From Algoriphagus antarcticus (GTDB taxonomy: Bacteria > Bacteroidota > Bacteroidia > Cytophagales > Cyclobacteriaceae): DNA of 48,635 nucleotides. Every line of letters starts with the position of its first letter. Position 1 is the stretch's first letter. This document shows, one piece after another, positions 22,987-33,400 of this stretch. Position numbers and translations under genes: made by a program. The DNA lies in assembly GCF_002150685.1 (NCBI RefSeq), contig NZ_MSSW01000075.1:1-48635 (forward strand), read 5' to 3'. The notes beneath the pieces were generated by a model. The model saw only the letters and a program-made list of their open reading frames with translations, made no database searches and was not told the DNA's origin.

Positions 22987-23859
22987 ATGAACACCATGAC
23001 TGTGGACAGAATCATTTCGATCCGGGGACTTTTTCGGATCAGCAGACCGATCAATCTGCTGATGGTGGGATTTGCACAGTTCATGACAGCTTATTTTTTA
23101 GTCGGAACCAACAATTCAGGTTTGCCAGTACTTCAGGACTATAAACTCTATTTGCTAGTCATTTCTACTCTGTTGATCACAGCAGCTGGCTACATGATCA
23201 ACGATTATTACGATGTCAAAATCGACTATGTTAATCGCCCGGGGAATGTAGTGGTAGGCAAAGGAATTAAGCGACGTATGGTCATTTTTCTGCACACATT
23301 CCTAAATTTCATTGCAGTTGGACTAGGAATCCTTGTGAGTCCGAGTATCGCTTTAATAAATTTCGTCGCAGCTTTTTTACTCTGGCTGTACAGCAATCAG
23401 CTCAAAAGAAAGCCATTTATTGGTAATTTCACCGTGGCACTATTAACTGGCGTTTCCATCTATTTGATCGGTTTCTATTTCCAAAAATCAGAACTCCTAA
23501 TATTGACCTATGCCATTTTCGCTTTCTTTCTCAATCTCATTCGCGAAATCATCAAAGACATAGAAGATCGGCAAGGAGACAGAAAACACGGTTGTCGCAC
23601 ACTCCCGATTGTTCTTGGTTTTCGTAGGACGAAAGCGGTTATTTTTCTGATTGCCGCAGTATTTGTTTGTGCAATATTCATCGTAACCTTCAAACTGAAT
23701 CGTCCGATAATCTTCTATTATTTTGCAGGTATGGGGATCTTTTTCATGTATTTCATGCACCGGATTTATCTGGCTGACCGCAAAGACCACTTCACTAAAT
23801 TAAGTACCCTTGCCAAGATCTTGATGCTGGTGGGGACATTGAGCATGAGCTTTCTGTAA
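22987..23859 (+). CDS. UbiA-family prenyltransferase
   Basis: 290 residues with about eight membrane helices. Both prenyl-diphosphate-binding Asp motifs are present: N-D-Y-Y-D-V-K-I-D-Y-V-N-R-P near 72 and D-I-E-D-R-Q-G-D near 192. The family transfers a prenyl group to an aromatic or glycerol-phosphate acceptor in the membrane. Bacteroidota copies of this type are often annotated as geranylgeranylglycerol-phosphate geranylgeranyltransferase, which is the closest label here, but menaquinone-type or heme-type acceptors cannot be excluded. An alternative ATG is four codons in. It stands alone ahead of proB; the 168-bp gap to proB contains short ATTCA-type repeats. Confidence 0.85.
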   Translation: MNTMTVDRIISIRGLFRISRPINLLMVGFAQFMTAYFLVGTNNSGLPVLQDYKLYLLVISTLLITAAGYMINDYYDVKIDYVNRPGNVVVGKGIKRRMVIFLHTFLNFIAVGLGILVSPSIALINFVAAFLLWLYSNQLKRKPFIGNFTVALLTGVSIYLIGFYFQKSELLILTYAIFAFFLNLIREIIKDIEDRQGDRKHGCRTLPIVLGFRRTKAVIFLIAAVFVCAIFIVTFKLNRPIIFYYFAGMGIFFMYFMHRIYLADRKDHFTKLSTLAKILMLVGTLSMSFL

Positions 23860-24027
23860 CAAATTTCATTATTCAACATTCAGCATTCGATATTCACCAT
23901 TATTCTTTTAATAATAAATGTAGAACGCTGATTGAAGAATGATGAAGTTCCAGCTTCATTCGTACTTCAGGCACTTTTCTTAGCAATTCCACACCATTTC
24001 CTCTATTTTCAGGCAAATTTTTCAATC

Positions 24028-25110
24028 ATGCTAGACAGCAAATTACTTGTAATCAAGATCGGATCGAATGTCCTGACTCAGGAAAACGGACTTCCCGATT
24101 TGGAACGCATGGAAAAGCTTGTGTCCCAGATCCAAGAGTTGATTTCACTCGGAAAGAAAGTCGCCTTAGTAAGTTCGGGAGCAGTAGCTTTTGGGCGACA
24201 AGCCATTCCACTTCCTGAGAAACTCAACCCTGTCTTCAAAAAACAAATCTGGGCTTCCACCGGACAAATTCGCCTGATCAATCAATACCAAAACTTCTTC
24301 GAAAAGCATAGTCAGCCAGTTGCACAGATCTTGGTAACGAAGGAGGATTTCCGAGATAGAAAGCACTTTCTGAATATGAAGAACTGCGTTCAAGCGTTGC
24401 TTTCACAGGGTATTTTGCCAATCATCAATGAAAATGACACGGTCACTATCACAGAGCTTATGTTCACCGATAATGACGAACTCGCAAGTCTCACCGCTGC
24501 TATGATCAATGCAGACACGATGATGCTGTTGACAAATGTAGATGGAATTTTCACTGGAAATCCCTCTGATCCCAGCTCGGAACTCATAGAAAAGGTATCT
24601 TCCAGCATGCCCGAAGTATCCAATTATATCTCAGCATCGAAATCATCTTTCGGCCGTGGTGGCATGCTCACGAAGTATGCTATGGCAAAGAAATCTGCTG
24701 ATCTGGGCATTCAAGTGATCATTGCCAACGGTAAGCGGGAAAATGTATTGGGTGAATTTGAAGACAAAAGCTTGCGATGTACCTGGTTTGAACCTCAAAA
24801 ACCTAAACACGGAGCAAAAAAGTGGCTGGCTCACGGCGAGCACTACTACGTCGGGGAAGTGACCATCAATGAAGGAGCGAAAAACTCCCTGACTGCCGAG
24901 GTGATCCGAAGTCTCTTACCAGTAGGAATTATCAAACTGGAAGGTGAGTTTTCTAAAGGTGACATCCTTCTAATCCGTGGCGAGTCCGGCCATAAGATCG
25001 GACTGGGACGTGCAGAGTATTCCTCCAAAATAGCTAATGAAAGAATTGGCCAAAAGAACCAAAAAGCATTAATACACTACGATTACCTCTATATTTTCGA
25101 TCATGACTGA
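24028..25110 (+). CDS. proB: Glutamate 5-kinase
   Basis: 360 residues from the ATG at 24028; an in-frame upstream start at 23932 would add 32 residues that lie outside the family. It phosphorylates glutamate in the first step of proline synthesis. The kinase domain shows V-I-K-I-G-S-N-V-L-T, L-V-S-S-G-A-V-A-F-G, I-N-E-N-D-T-V, F-T-D-N-D-E-L-A-S and F-G-R-G-G-M-L-T-K. The C-terminal ~75 residues form a PUA domain (G-A-K-N-S-L-T-A-E-V, G-D-I-L-L-I-R). The stop codon overlaps the proA start by 8 bp (ATGACTGA), which indicates translational coupling. Confidence 0.95.
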   Translation: MLDSKLLVIKIGSNVLTQENGLPDLERMEKLVSQIQELISLGKKVALVSSGAVAFGRQAIPLPEKLNPVFKKQIWASTGQIRLINQYQNFFEKHSQPVAQILVTKEDFRDRKHFLNMKNCVQALLSQGILPIINENDTVTITELMFTDNDELASLTAAMINADTMMLLTNVDGIFTGNPSDPSSELIEKVSSSMPEVSNYISASKSSFGRGGMLTKYAMAKKSADLGIQVIIANGKRENVLGEFEDKSLRCTWFEPQKPKHGAKKWLAHGEHYYVGEVTINEGAKNSLTAEVIRSLLPVGIIKLEGEFSKGDILLIRGESGHKIGLGRAEYSSKIANERIGQKNQKALIHYDYLYIFDHD

Positions 25111-26344
25111 GTACCAACATATTTTTGAAGGAGTAAAAAAAGGAGCAAGAAAACTGACTGGACTCAGTAATGAGAAAGTCAATCAGGTCTTGCATAACCT
25201 GGCGATTTTGGCAGTGGAAAACACCTACTTTCTGCTGGAAGAAAACCAAAAGGATCTGGATCGTATGGATCAGAAAAATCCCATGTATGATAGATTGCTG
25301 CTTACAGAAGAGCGCATCCAAAATATAGCCGGAGAGATCATTCAGGTTAGTGCGCTAGCAAGTCCTTTGCATCATATACTGGAGAGCAAAATGCTGGAAA
25401 ACGGTCTTTCTCTGGAGAAAACCACCGTGCCTCTTGGTGTGATCGGGATCATCTACGAAGCTCGGCCAAATGTCACGTTTGATGTGTTCACCTTGGCGCT
25501 AAAATCAGGGAACGGCTTGGTGCTGAAAGGCGGTTCAGATGCCGATTACTCTAATCAAGCCATCATGAGTTTGATCCATCAAGTCTTGGAAATTAATGAT
25601 TTGCCAACTTTAGCATTTCAACTTTTGCCAGCAGATAGATCTGCAACCAAAGCACTTTTGGAAGCAGTAGGTTTTGTGGATGTGATTATTCCGCGTGGCT
25701 CTCAGGGCCTCATCAATTTCGTAAGAGAAAATGCAAAAGTGCCTGTGATAGAAACTGGTGCGGGTATAGTGCATACTTATGTGGATGAAAGTGCGGATTT
25801 GGAAAAAGCGAAGGAGATTGTCTTCAATGCCAAAACACGCCGGCCTAGCGTCTGTAACTCCTTGGATTGTTTGGTGATTCATGAATCGCATTTAGCAGTC
25901 CTAAATGATTTAATTCAACCTTTGTTAGAAAGCAAGGTTCAGGTTTTTGCAGATGAAAATGCCTTTGCGGTTTTGACTGCAAATGATTTGATTTCACCAG
26001 CTGATGAGTCTCATTTTGGAACAGAATTCCTCGGACTGAAATTAGCTATCAAGACTGTCGCCAATCTTGACGAAGCACTGGATCATATAGCGGAATATTC
26101 CTCCAAGCATTCTGAGGCTATAGTAGCAGAAAATCAGGAAATCATCGATCGTTTTCTCCTCGAAGTGGATGCTGCGGCTGTTTACGCAAATGTTTCTACC
26201 GCTTTCACCGATGGTGCTCAGTTTGGACTTGGAGCCGAGATCGGCATCAGTACCCAAAAACTTCACGCTCGTGGCCCAATGGCTTTGAAAGAACTTTGTA
26301 GCTATAAGTGGATCGTCAGAGGAAACGGACAAGTGAGGAAATGA
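25103..26344 (+). CDS. proA: Gamma-glutamyl phosphate reductase
   Basis: 413 residues, normal length. It reduces gamma-glutamyl phosphate to glutamate semialdehyde with NADPH, the second step of proline synthesis. Visible blocks: P-L-G-V-I-G-I-I-Y-E-A-R-P-N-V-T-F-D, L-K-G-G-S-D-A, I-P-R-G-S-Q-G-L-I, E-T-G-A-G-I-V-H, the catalytic Cys near 251 in R-R-P-S-V-C-N-S-L-D, and F-G-L-G-A-E-I-G-I-S at the C-terminal end. It overlaps proB by 8 bp, forming a proBA operon. Directly after its stop begins a heptamer repeat array. Confidence 0.97.
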   Translation: MTEYQHIFEGVKKGARKLTGLSNEKVNQVLHNLAILAVENTYFLLEENQKDLDRMDQKNPMYDRLLLTEERIQNIAGEIIQVSALASPLHHILESKMLENGLSLEKTTVPLGVIGIIYEARPNVTFDVFTLALKSGNGLVLKGGSDADYSNQAIMSLIHQVLEINDLPTLAFQLLPADRSATKALLEAVGFVDVIIPRGSQGLINFVRENAKVPVIETGAGIVHTYVDESADLEKAKEIVFNAKTRRPSVCNSLDCLVIHESHLAVLNDLIQPLLESKVQVFADENAFAVLTANDLISPADESHFGTEFLGLKLAIKTVANLDEALDHIAEYSSKHSEAIVAENQEIIDRFLLEVDAAAVYANVSTAFTDGAQFGLGAEIGISTQKLHARGPMALKELCSYKWIVRGNGQVRK

Positions 26345-26660
26345 TAGTGAGTGGTGAGTAGTGAGTGGTGAGTGGTGATTGGTGAGAAGTAAGTGGTAAG
26401 TAGTAAGTGGTAAGTAGTAAGTAGTAAGTGGTGAGTGGTTGTAAGTTGTAAGTGGTGAGTAGTTGTAAGTGGTGAGTAGTTGTAAGTGGTGAGTGGTAAG
26501 TGGTGAGTAGTGAGTGGTGAGTGGTGAGTGGTAGGTGGTAGGTGGTGAGTAGTAGTAAGTGATGAGTAGTAAGTTGTAAGTGGTGAGTAGTAAGTGGTAG
26601 GTGGCGAGTAATTGTAATTGGTGAGTAGTTGTAAGTGGTAAGTGGTAAGCAGTAAATTGG
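26345..26660 (+). repeat. Degenerate heptamer tandem array (GTGAGTG/GTAAGTG)
   Basis: About 315 bp of imperfect 7-bp units such as GTGAGTG, GTGAGTA, GTAAGTG and GTAGGTG, with a few 10-bp units containing GTTGTAAGT. From 26345 to 26649 the plus strand has only one C. It begins directly after the proA stop. The minus strand stays open here and could spell a Tyr/Thr/His/Leu/Pro-rich peptide, which I regard as a by-product of the repeat. Confidence 0.9.
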
Positions 26661-26798
26661 GAAGTGGCATTAAGCGTCCGTCAGTTCCCAGGCAGGCCCG
26701 TCTTCCGCTGGGCAGGGAGTCGCAGGGATCTACTTCGATATTCGTATTATGAAAATTGTCCTATAAAATGAATTGGTTAATTTGGTGAAAACTTAACC

Positions 26799-27914
26799 AT
26801 GAAAAATAAACCAGAACTTCATCGTATTCTCATAGGCTACGGCGGAATGTTGTTTGGATTTTTATTGATTTTTTCATGTAGTAGTGAGGATGAAAATGCA
26901 ATCTTTCCCGAATTAGGCGGAATTACGGAATCAGTCTATGCCTCCGGACAAATATTGGCCGTGGATCAATACGAAGCTTTCACAAACGCTTCCGGAGCAA
27001 TTCAAGAGATCTTTGTATCTGAAGGAGACAGCGTGGAAATCGGGACTCCAATTTTGGCTGTTTATTCCGAACGGGAAAAACTGAGCAGAGAAAGCGCGGA
27101 AATTGCTCGTAATTACGCAGACCTAAAAACCAACCAAAGTAAACTTAGAGATCTACAGCTCACTATCGATCTGGCCAAAAGCAAAATGAGCAACGATTCT
27201 TTGCTGTACGAGCGACAAAGACATCTTTGGAAGCAAAATATAGGAACTGAGGTGCAATTAGAGCAAAAAGAGCTGGCTTACGAGAATTCTAAGACGGCCT
27301 TTGAAAACGCTGAATTTCGCTATGAAGACCTCAAAAAAGAGATCGAATTCAACGAGAAAAATGCTTCTAAAAATCTTGCAATTAGCCGAGTCTTGGAGAG
27401 CGAATTTGTTCTGAAAAGCAAGATCAAAGGGACGCTTTACGCTTTGCTCATGGAAAAAGGCGAAATGGTCACTCCGCAGGTTCCTTTGGCAGTTTTAGGA
27501 AGTACTGGAGGATTCCTCTTGGAATTGAAAGTCGATGAATACGATATCTCCAAAATAAAAATAGATCAACCCATCATCGTGTCTATGGATAGCTACAAAG
27601 GAGAAACCTTCGAAGCAAAAGTCACCAAGATCTATCCGATCATGGATTCCGATACCAAAAGCTTTACGATTGAGGCCGAGTTCACCAAAGCTCCTCCCCG
27701 ACTCTATCCCAACCTAACTCTGGAGGCCAATATCATTTTGGAAATACAGATAAAAACCCTGATCATCCCAAGAGCTTATCTAATCAATGATCAATTCGTC
27801 TTAAATGAGGCTGGGGACACTATTCCTGTTAAAGTTGGGATTCGAAACTATCAATCCGCTCAAATTCTTGAGGGAATAACTTCCTCCACCAAAATCATCA
27901 AACCAGGCTCATGA
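26799..27914 (+). CDS. HlyD/MacA-type periplasmic adaptor lipoprotein
   Basis: 371 residues. The N terminus has a hydrophobic segment ending in I-F-S-C (Cys 27), followed by S-S, so the protein is probably a lipoprotein. Residues about 45-75 form the first half of a barrel-sandwich (biotinyl-lipoyl-like) domain (A-S-G-A-I-Q-E-I-F-V-S-E-G-D-S-V), 100-200 a long coiled-coil hairpin, and 205-290 the second half and a beta-barrel domain. Such adaptors link an inner-membrane ABC exporter to an outer-membrane channel. The stop overlaps the permease start (ATGA), so the three genes form one operon. The outer-membrane partner is not in the window. The substrate is unknown. Confidence 0.85.
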   Translation: MKNKPELHRILIGYGGMLFGFLLIFSCSSEDENAIFPELGGITESVYASGQILAVDQYEAFTNASGAIQEIFVSEGDSVEIGTPILAVYSEREKLSRESAEIARNYADLKTNQSKLRDLQLTIDLAKSKMSNDSLLYERQRHLWKQNIGTEVQLEQKELAYENSKTAFENAEFRYEDLKKEIEFNEKNASKNLAISRVLESEFVLKSKIKGTLYALLMEKGEMVTPQVPLAVLGSTGGFLLELKVDEYDISKIKIDQPIIVSMDSYKGETFEAKVTKIYPIMDSDTKSFTIEAEFTKAPPRLYPNLTLEANIILEIQIKTLIIPRAYLINDQFVLNEAGDTIPVKVGIRNYQSAQILEGITSSTKIIKPGS

Positions 27915-29167
27915 AGTGGTCGCTGATTTTAGAACTCGCCAGAGCCTTAATGTTTGCCCGCGGCAAACAAACCATTGTTGCAGCTATTGGGGTCACATTT
28001 AGTATCACGATGTTTATATCCCTATTGGGATTTATGAATGGACTAAATACCCTTTTAGACGGATTGGTAATCAATCGCACACCTCATATCAGATTTTACA
28101 ATCAGATCAAACCCAATCCAAACCAACCATTAGATATCTCAGATGAATTTGGAACTGGAATCAATGTTATTCGATCTATCAAACCCAGCAATTCAAGATT
28201 GGCGATCTATAATTCCGACCCCATCTTGGAAACACTCACTCAAGATTCCCGGGTCAAAGGAGTGAGCGCCAAAATAGCCTCTCAGGTATTTTACAATGTC
28301 GGAAACATCGATCTCACAGGTGTGGTCAATGGAATAGATCCTGAAAAGGAAACCGAATTATTCGCGTTTCAAGATTACGTCACTGTAGGCAATCCAGCCG
28401 ATTTGCTCCAAACGAACAGTATAATTTTAGGTAAAGGGGCAGCTGATCGGATGCTGGCAGATATCGGTGACGTCATTCAGGTGACGACTGCTAAAGGCAA
28501 TAAAGCCCAACTAAAGGTAGTTGGATATTATCAATCCGGATTGGCGGAATTTGATAATACAAATAGTTTCGCCTCGATCAATACCGTGCAGAAAATGATG
28601 GGCGAACCATCCTCCTACCTTACGGATATTCAAGTAAAGCTCCACGACTTCAATCAGGCTCCTGCCTTTGCGCGAGAATATCGAGACATTTTTGAGATTG
28701 AAGCAGATGATATTCAGACAGTCAATGCCCAATTTGAAACCGGTTCCAGCATCCGAACTTTGATCAGCTATGCTGTGGGAATTACCCTACTAGTTGTCTC
28801 TGGTTTCGGGATTTATAATATTCTGAATATGATGATCTATGAAAAGCTGGACACCATCGCAATCTTAAAAGCCATTGGATTTAACAGTTCAGATGTCAAG
28901 CGAATTTTCATCACCATTGCGCTTTCGATCGGGATAATTGGAGGAGCATTCGGCCTTCTAATGGGCTACCTAGCCTGTTTAGGAATTGAGCGAATCCCCT
29001 TTGAAACCGAGGCCTTGCCCACTGTCAAGACTTACCCGGTCGACTTCAATATCAAATACTACCTTACTGGAGGTATTTTCAGCTTAGTGACTACTTATCT
29101 GGCAGGGTTTTTCCCGGCAAGAAAAGCAAGCAGCGTCGATCCGGTGGATATAATCAGAGGGAAATGA
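27911..29167 (+). CDS. ABC transporter permease, MacB/LolC (FtsX) type
   Basis: 418 residues with the FtsX-family plan: an N-terminal membrane helix (about 26-46), a large periplasmic domain (about 50-280), and three membrane helices near the C terminus (about 287-310, 335-360 and 378-398). The last loop before the C terminus, F-P-A-R-K-A-S-S-V-D-P-V-D-I-I-R-G-K, is diagnostic of MacB/LolC/LolE permeases, which pull substrates from the membrane or periplasm by mechanotransmission. It overlaps the adaptor gene by 4 bp and the ATPase gene by 4 bp. With an adaptor present, MacAB-like efflux of a hydrophobic compound or peptide is more likely than lipoprotein sorting. Confidence 0.85.
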   Translation: MKWSLILELARALMFARGKQTIVAAIGVTFSITMFISLLGFMNGLNTLLDGLVINRTPHIRFYNQIKPNPNQPLDISDEFGTGINVIRSIKPSNSRLAIYNSDPILETLTQDSRVKGVSAKIASQVFYNVGNIDLTGVVNGIDPEKETELFAFQDYVTVGNPADLLQTNSIILGKGAADRMLADIGDVIQVTTAKGNKAQLKVVGYYQSGLAEFDNTNSFASINTVQKMMGEPSSYLTDIQVKLHDFNQAPAFAREYRDIFEIEADDIQTVNAQFETGSSIRTLISYAVGITLLVVSGFGIYNILNMMIYEKLDTIAILKAIGFNSSDVKRIFITIALSIGIIGGAFGLLMGYLACLGIERIPFETEALPTVKTYPVDFNIKYYLTGGIFSLVTTYLAGFFPARKASSVDPVDIIRGK

Positions 29168-29853
29168 CGAAAACGAATCTGCCGGTTTTGCAAGCGAAAA
29201 ACATTGATAAGTTTTTCTATAACCCTATCGAAACTCAAGTATTGAAAAAGGTGAGCTTCACCATCAATAAAGGAGAATTCGTATCCGTGGTGGGTAAAAG
29301 CGGTTGTGGCAAATCCACGCTTCTTTACATATTATCTACCATGGATACCGATTACCAAGGCGAACTGCTCATCGACGAGCAAGTAATCAGTGGGCAATCG
29401 TCCAATTACCTTTCAAGGCTTCGAAACGAAAAAATCGGTTTCGTCTTTCAGTTTCACTACTTGCTGAATGAGTTTTCAGTTCTGGAAAATGTATTGATTC
29501 CCGGCCTGAAACTTGGTAAGTTTTCCAGAGAGGAACTGGAGCATCGAGCCTTGGAGAAGCTGAAAATCTTCGATATGCAGGAGCATGCCTTAAAAAAAGC
29601 GAATCAGCTTTCCGGCGGACAAAAACAACGCGTAGCTATTGCCAGAGCGCTTATCAATGATCCTGTTCTGATAATGGGCGATGAACCTACCGGAAATTTG
29701 GATAAGAAAAACGCAGATATCGTGTTTAATATTTTTAAAGAATTGGCCACAGAATTCCACCAAACCATTCTTATCGTCACCCACGACCCTGAGTTCGCTG
29801 AAGGCACAGATCGAATTATTGAGATGGAAGATGGACGGGTGATCCGACAGTGA
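29164..29853 (+). CDS. ABC transporter ATPase, MacB/LolD type
   Basis: 229 residues. Walker A is G-K-S-G-C-G-K-S-T at 44-52, the Q-loop is F-V-F-Q-F-H-Y-L, the signature L-S-G-G-Q-K-Q-R is near 148, Walker B is V-L-I-M-G-D-E-P-T-G, and the H-loop is I-V-T-H-D. The short L-L-N-E-F-S-V-L-E-N-V segment after the Q-loop is characteristic of the LolD/MacB/FtsE group. It powers the permease encoded just upstream, with which it overlaps by 4 bp. It ends the operon. Confidence 0.92.
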   Translation: MTKTNLPVLQAKNIDKFFYNPIETQVLKKVSFTINKGEFVSVVGKSGCGKSTLLYILSTMDTDYQGELLIDEQVISGQSSNYLSRLRNEKIGFVFQFHYLLNEFSVLENVLIPGLKLGKFSREELEHRALEKLKIFDMQEHALKKANQLSGGQKQRVAIARALINDPVLIMGDEPTGNLDKKNADIVFNIFKELATEFHQTILIVTHDPEFAEGTDRIIEMEDGRVIRQ

Positions 29854-30437
29854 AAAGTATGCAGCTCCATTTACTTCAGCATAAAACTAGGTGAGTTAAA
29901 GACCTTACAATAAATTAAAAGTATCGAAAGATAGCTCCCATCAATTGCCTTTATAATTCGCTTTCTATTCCTTGGAAGTTTATTTTACGTTAGACAGAAT
30001 TTGAAGCCATATGATTATCCGCAATTCCCTCTACTTGATAAAGTTGACTTCGTGAGCTAACGGATATCAAATCGCCTAAAATTCAGTCTATTTATGATCC
30101 GTTATTCAGAATGATGCTAGTAGTTATAATGCTTTTTGTCTTACTGGCAGAAATGCGGTTATTCAAAAATCTGGAATAATGATAAATAGATTGTTATTTT
30201 TTTACACCTTTATGCCCCTTCAATTACAGAATAAAGAGGATGAGTAACTGAATAATACTCCTTTGATTATTTACTCCACATCCAACTATCATAAAGAATA
30301 TTGCTTACTCCGGCGAACTTGACGCAACCTAATCTCTAAATAAGCCAATAGATATTAAGTAAATTCCCCAACTTATAATTGCAGAAATGGAAAAGGCAAT
30401 GAAAAACATTCATCCTCAATAATTTTTCTTGGCATCT
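29854..30437. other. Intergenic region before the CheB-CheR-kinase gene
   Basis: About 580 bp, AT-rich. The only coding-like traces are a short frame with L-K-P-Y-D-Y-P-Q-F-P-L-L-D-K-V-D-F-V-S before a TAA near 30060, and a 22-codon hydrophobic frame near 30111-30180. Both are too short to assign. No clear promoter or repeat. Confidence 0.4.
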
Positions 30438-33400
30438 ATGGCTACACTAAAAAAAAATAAGACCCAACCGCCTGCCACGGAGCAGAACTTTCCCATCGTA
30501 GGTATTGGGGCTAGTGCAGGAGGGCTTGATGCATTTAGGAGATTGCTCACAGCGATACCCGAAAGTTCAGGAATGGCCTATGTCTTAGTCCAGCATCTTG
30601 ACCCTTCGCATGAAAGTATGTTACCGGAGATCTTACAACGGGTCACAAACATTCCCGTACATGAAATTACTGACGACATTCATCTTGCACCCAACCATAT
30701 CTACATTATACCTGAAAACAAAATTTTAACGTCAACCGATGGTGTGCTACAACTCGCCCCTCGCGATAAAAATATTCTGAATCTTTCCATTGATATTTTC
30801 TTCACAACACTGGCCGAAGTGCATAAAGAGTTTGCAGTGGGTGTGATATTATCAGGCACAGGTAAAGATGGAACAAAAGGCTTGAAAGCTATCAAGGAAT
30901 ATGGAGGCATTAGCATTGCGCAGGACATGGAATCGGCGGGGTATTTTGGTATGCCGGAAAGTGCCATCAATGCAGGAGTGGTTGATTTTATTTTAGCGCC
31001 TGAAAAAATTCCCGAGCAGCTTTTGCAAATAAACAGCGCTTACAAAACAAGTCATGTTTTTACCGAAGAAAAACCACCGAGCAAGGACGAAGGAGATGTT
31101 TTCAGACAAATTCTTTCGCTGCTTCGCCAGCATAGCGACGTTGATTTCACCCACTATAAGGATCCGACTTTACGCAGGCGCATCGCGCGGCGGATTGCGA
31201 TTGTGAAAAAGAAAAATCTCACCAACTATTTGAAATTTTTGCGTATCGATAAAGATGAGCAGGAAGCGCTTTTTCAGGATATGCTCATTCCTGTCACGTC
31301 TTTTTTCCGCGATCCGAAAACTTTTGACTCCTTAACTGAAACAGTGTTTGCTTCCATCCTGAAAAATAAAAAGCCGGATGATTCGATTCGTATATGGATT
31401 GCCGGTTGCTCCACAGGCGAAGAACTATATTCAATTGCCATCTGCCTGCAGGAATTTTTGGGAGCGAATCCCGATAGCTATCGGGAACGAACAAAAATTC
31501 AGATCTTCGCTTCCGATATTTCCGAGAAAGCAATTAAGAAAGCACGGGCAGGAGTTTACACAAACGCCGATGTGGAAGGGCTTTCTGCATCGCAACTCGT
31601 AAATTATTTTACAAAAAACAATGGCGGATATGAAGTGAGCAAACTCATTCGTGATATGTGCGTGATTGCCCATCATAATTTTTTAAAAGACCCTCCATTT
31701 GCAAAAATGGATTTAATCAGTTGCCGCAATGTGCTTATCTACATGGACACTTTTTTGCAGCAGAAAGCATTCGCCACGTTTCATTACGCATTGAAAGAAA
31801 ACGGATTTCTACTCCTCGGTAAATCCGAATCCATTGGCGCATCTTCCGATTTGTTTTTACAAGCGGCTAAGAATGAAAAAATTTATTCTCGCAAACAAGT
31901 TACGGGCAAGTTCAGGAGTATTGCCACCGAACAAAAACAAGAATCATTGAAAACGAAAGTTAAAACCGTGGTTAAGCATGAAGCTACGCAAACCGATTTC
32001 AAAAAAAGTGCAGAGGCAATAATGATTGCCAAATCACCTGCGAGTGTTGTTGTGAATGAACAAATGGACATCGTGCACATTCACGGAGATCTCACTCCTT
32101 TTCTTCAGTCACCGCAGGGCAAACCTACTCACAATCTTTTGAGTATGGCACGCGATGGTTTGGGGTTTGAATTGCGAAACGCCATTCATAAAGCCACCAA
32201 GGAACAGGTAGCAGTTATAAAAGAAAATATTCCTTTAAAACTAAACGCTACCATGAATGATTCCGATAGCGATCAGGATGGGCATGGGAAACAAACTTTG
32301 GTCACTATAGAGATTATTCCGCTTACCGATACATTTGAACGGCATTATTTAATTCGCTTTGAGAAAATGATAGTTCCGAAAGCCAAGGACGAAAAATCAG
32401 CTTCATCAGGAAAAACACAAGCAGGCGAAGCGGAAAAGCGAAACGAGCAATTAGAGAAAGAACTGGCGCTCAATCGTGAAGATATGCGCTCCATCACCGA
32501 AGACATGGAAGCGGCTAATGAAGAACTTCAAAGTGCCAACGAAGAATTGCAGAGCAGTAATGAGGAGATGCAAAGTTTGAACGAAGAATTAGAAACCTCC
32601 AAAGAGGAACTGCAGTCAACCAACGAAGAACTGATCATCGTGAATCAGGAGTTGTTTGACAAGCAGGAACAACTTAGTGTAGCCCGTATTTATTCCGACA
32701 GCATCGTTAGCACCATTCGCCATCCGCTCATTGTTCTTGATAAAGACCTTTGTATAAAAACAGCCAATGCTGCTTTTTACAAAAAATTTAATGTGGATGA
32801 AAAGGAAACAGAAAAAAAATGGTTTTATGAAATTCAGCATCGTCAGTTTGATGATTTTAAACTTCGATCGTTACTCGTAAAAGTTGTTTCTCAAAAAGAC
32901 CGTATAGATAACTTTGAAATCGTTCTTAACCTTCCTGAACTGGGTGAGCGCACCTTGCTGATGAACGCACAGCAGATTAAAAACGAAAAAAAGGCAGAGC
33001 AATTAATATTGCTAGCTATTGAAGATGTTACCGAAAGAAAACTGGCAGAACAAAAACTAAAAACGTTCGCCGAAGAATTAGAAAAGAAAGTAAAAGAAAG
33101 AACTGCTGCTTTGAAAGAATCAAACGAAGAACTAAAGCAGACCAACACGCAGTTAGACCAGTTTGCCCACGTAGCCAGCCACGATTTACAAGAGCCATTG
33201 CGAAAAATTTTAACCTTTTCAATGCGGTTACAGGACGATTACAAGGATGAATTGAACACAGAAGCAAAAATGTATCTCAATAAAATTGAAGGCGCATCCA
33301 GCCGCATGAAGATACTTATTAAAGACCTGCTCAATTATTCACGCTTGCTTGAGCACGAAAAATTATTTGTGAAAACCGATTTGAATGAAACACTGAAAAA

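Noticed and set aside
23932..24027. N-terminal extension of proB
   Set aside because: The extra 32 residues are not part of the glutamate kinase family; the ATG at 24028 precedes the conserved V-I-K-I-G-S-N block at the usual distance.
26345..26660. CRISPR array
   Set aside because: The units are 7 bp with no unique spacers and no cas genes; it is a simple tandem repeat.
26302..26670. Minus-strand ORF of 122 codons, Tyr/His/Thr/Leu-rich
   Set aside because: It is the reverse strand of a heptamer repeat array and overlaps the end of proA; the composition comes from the repeat and not from a protein.
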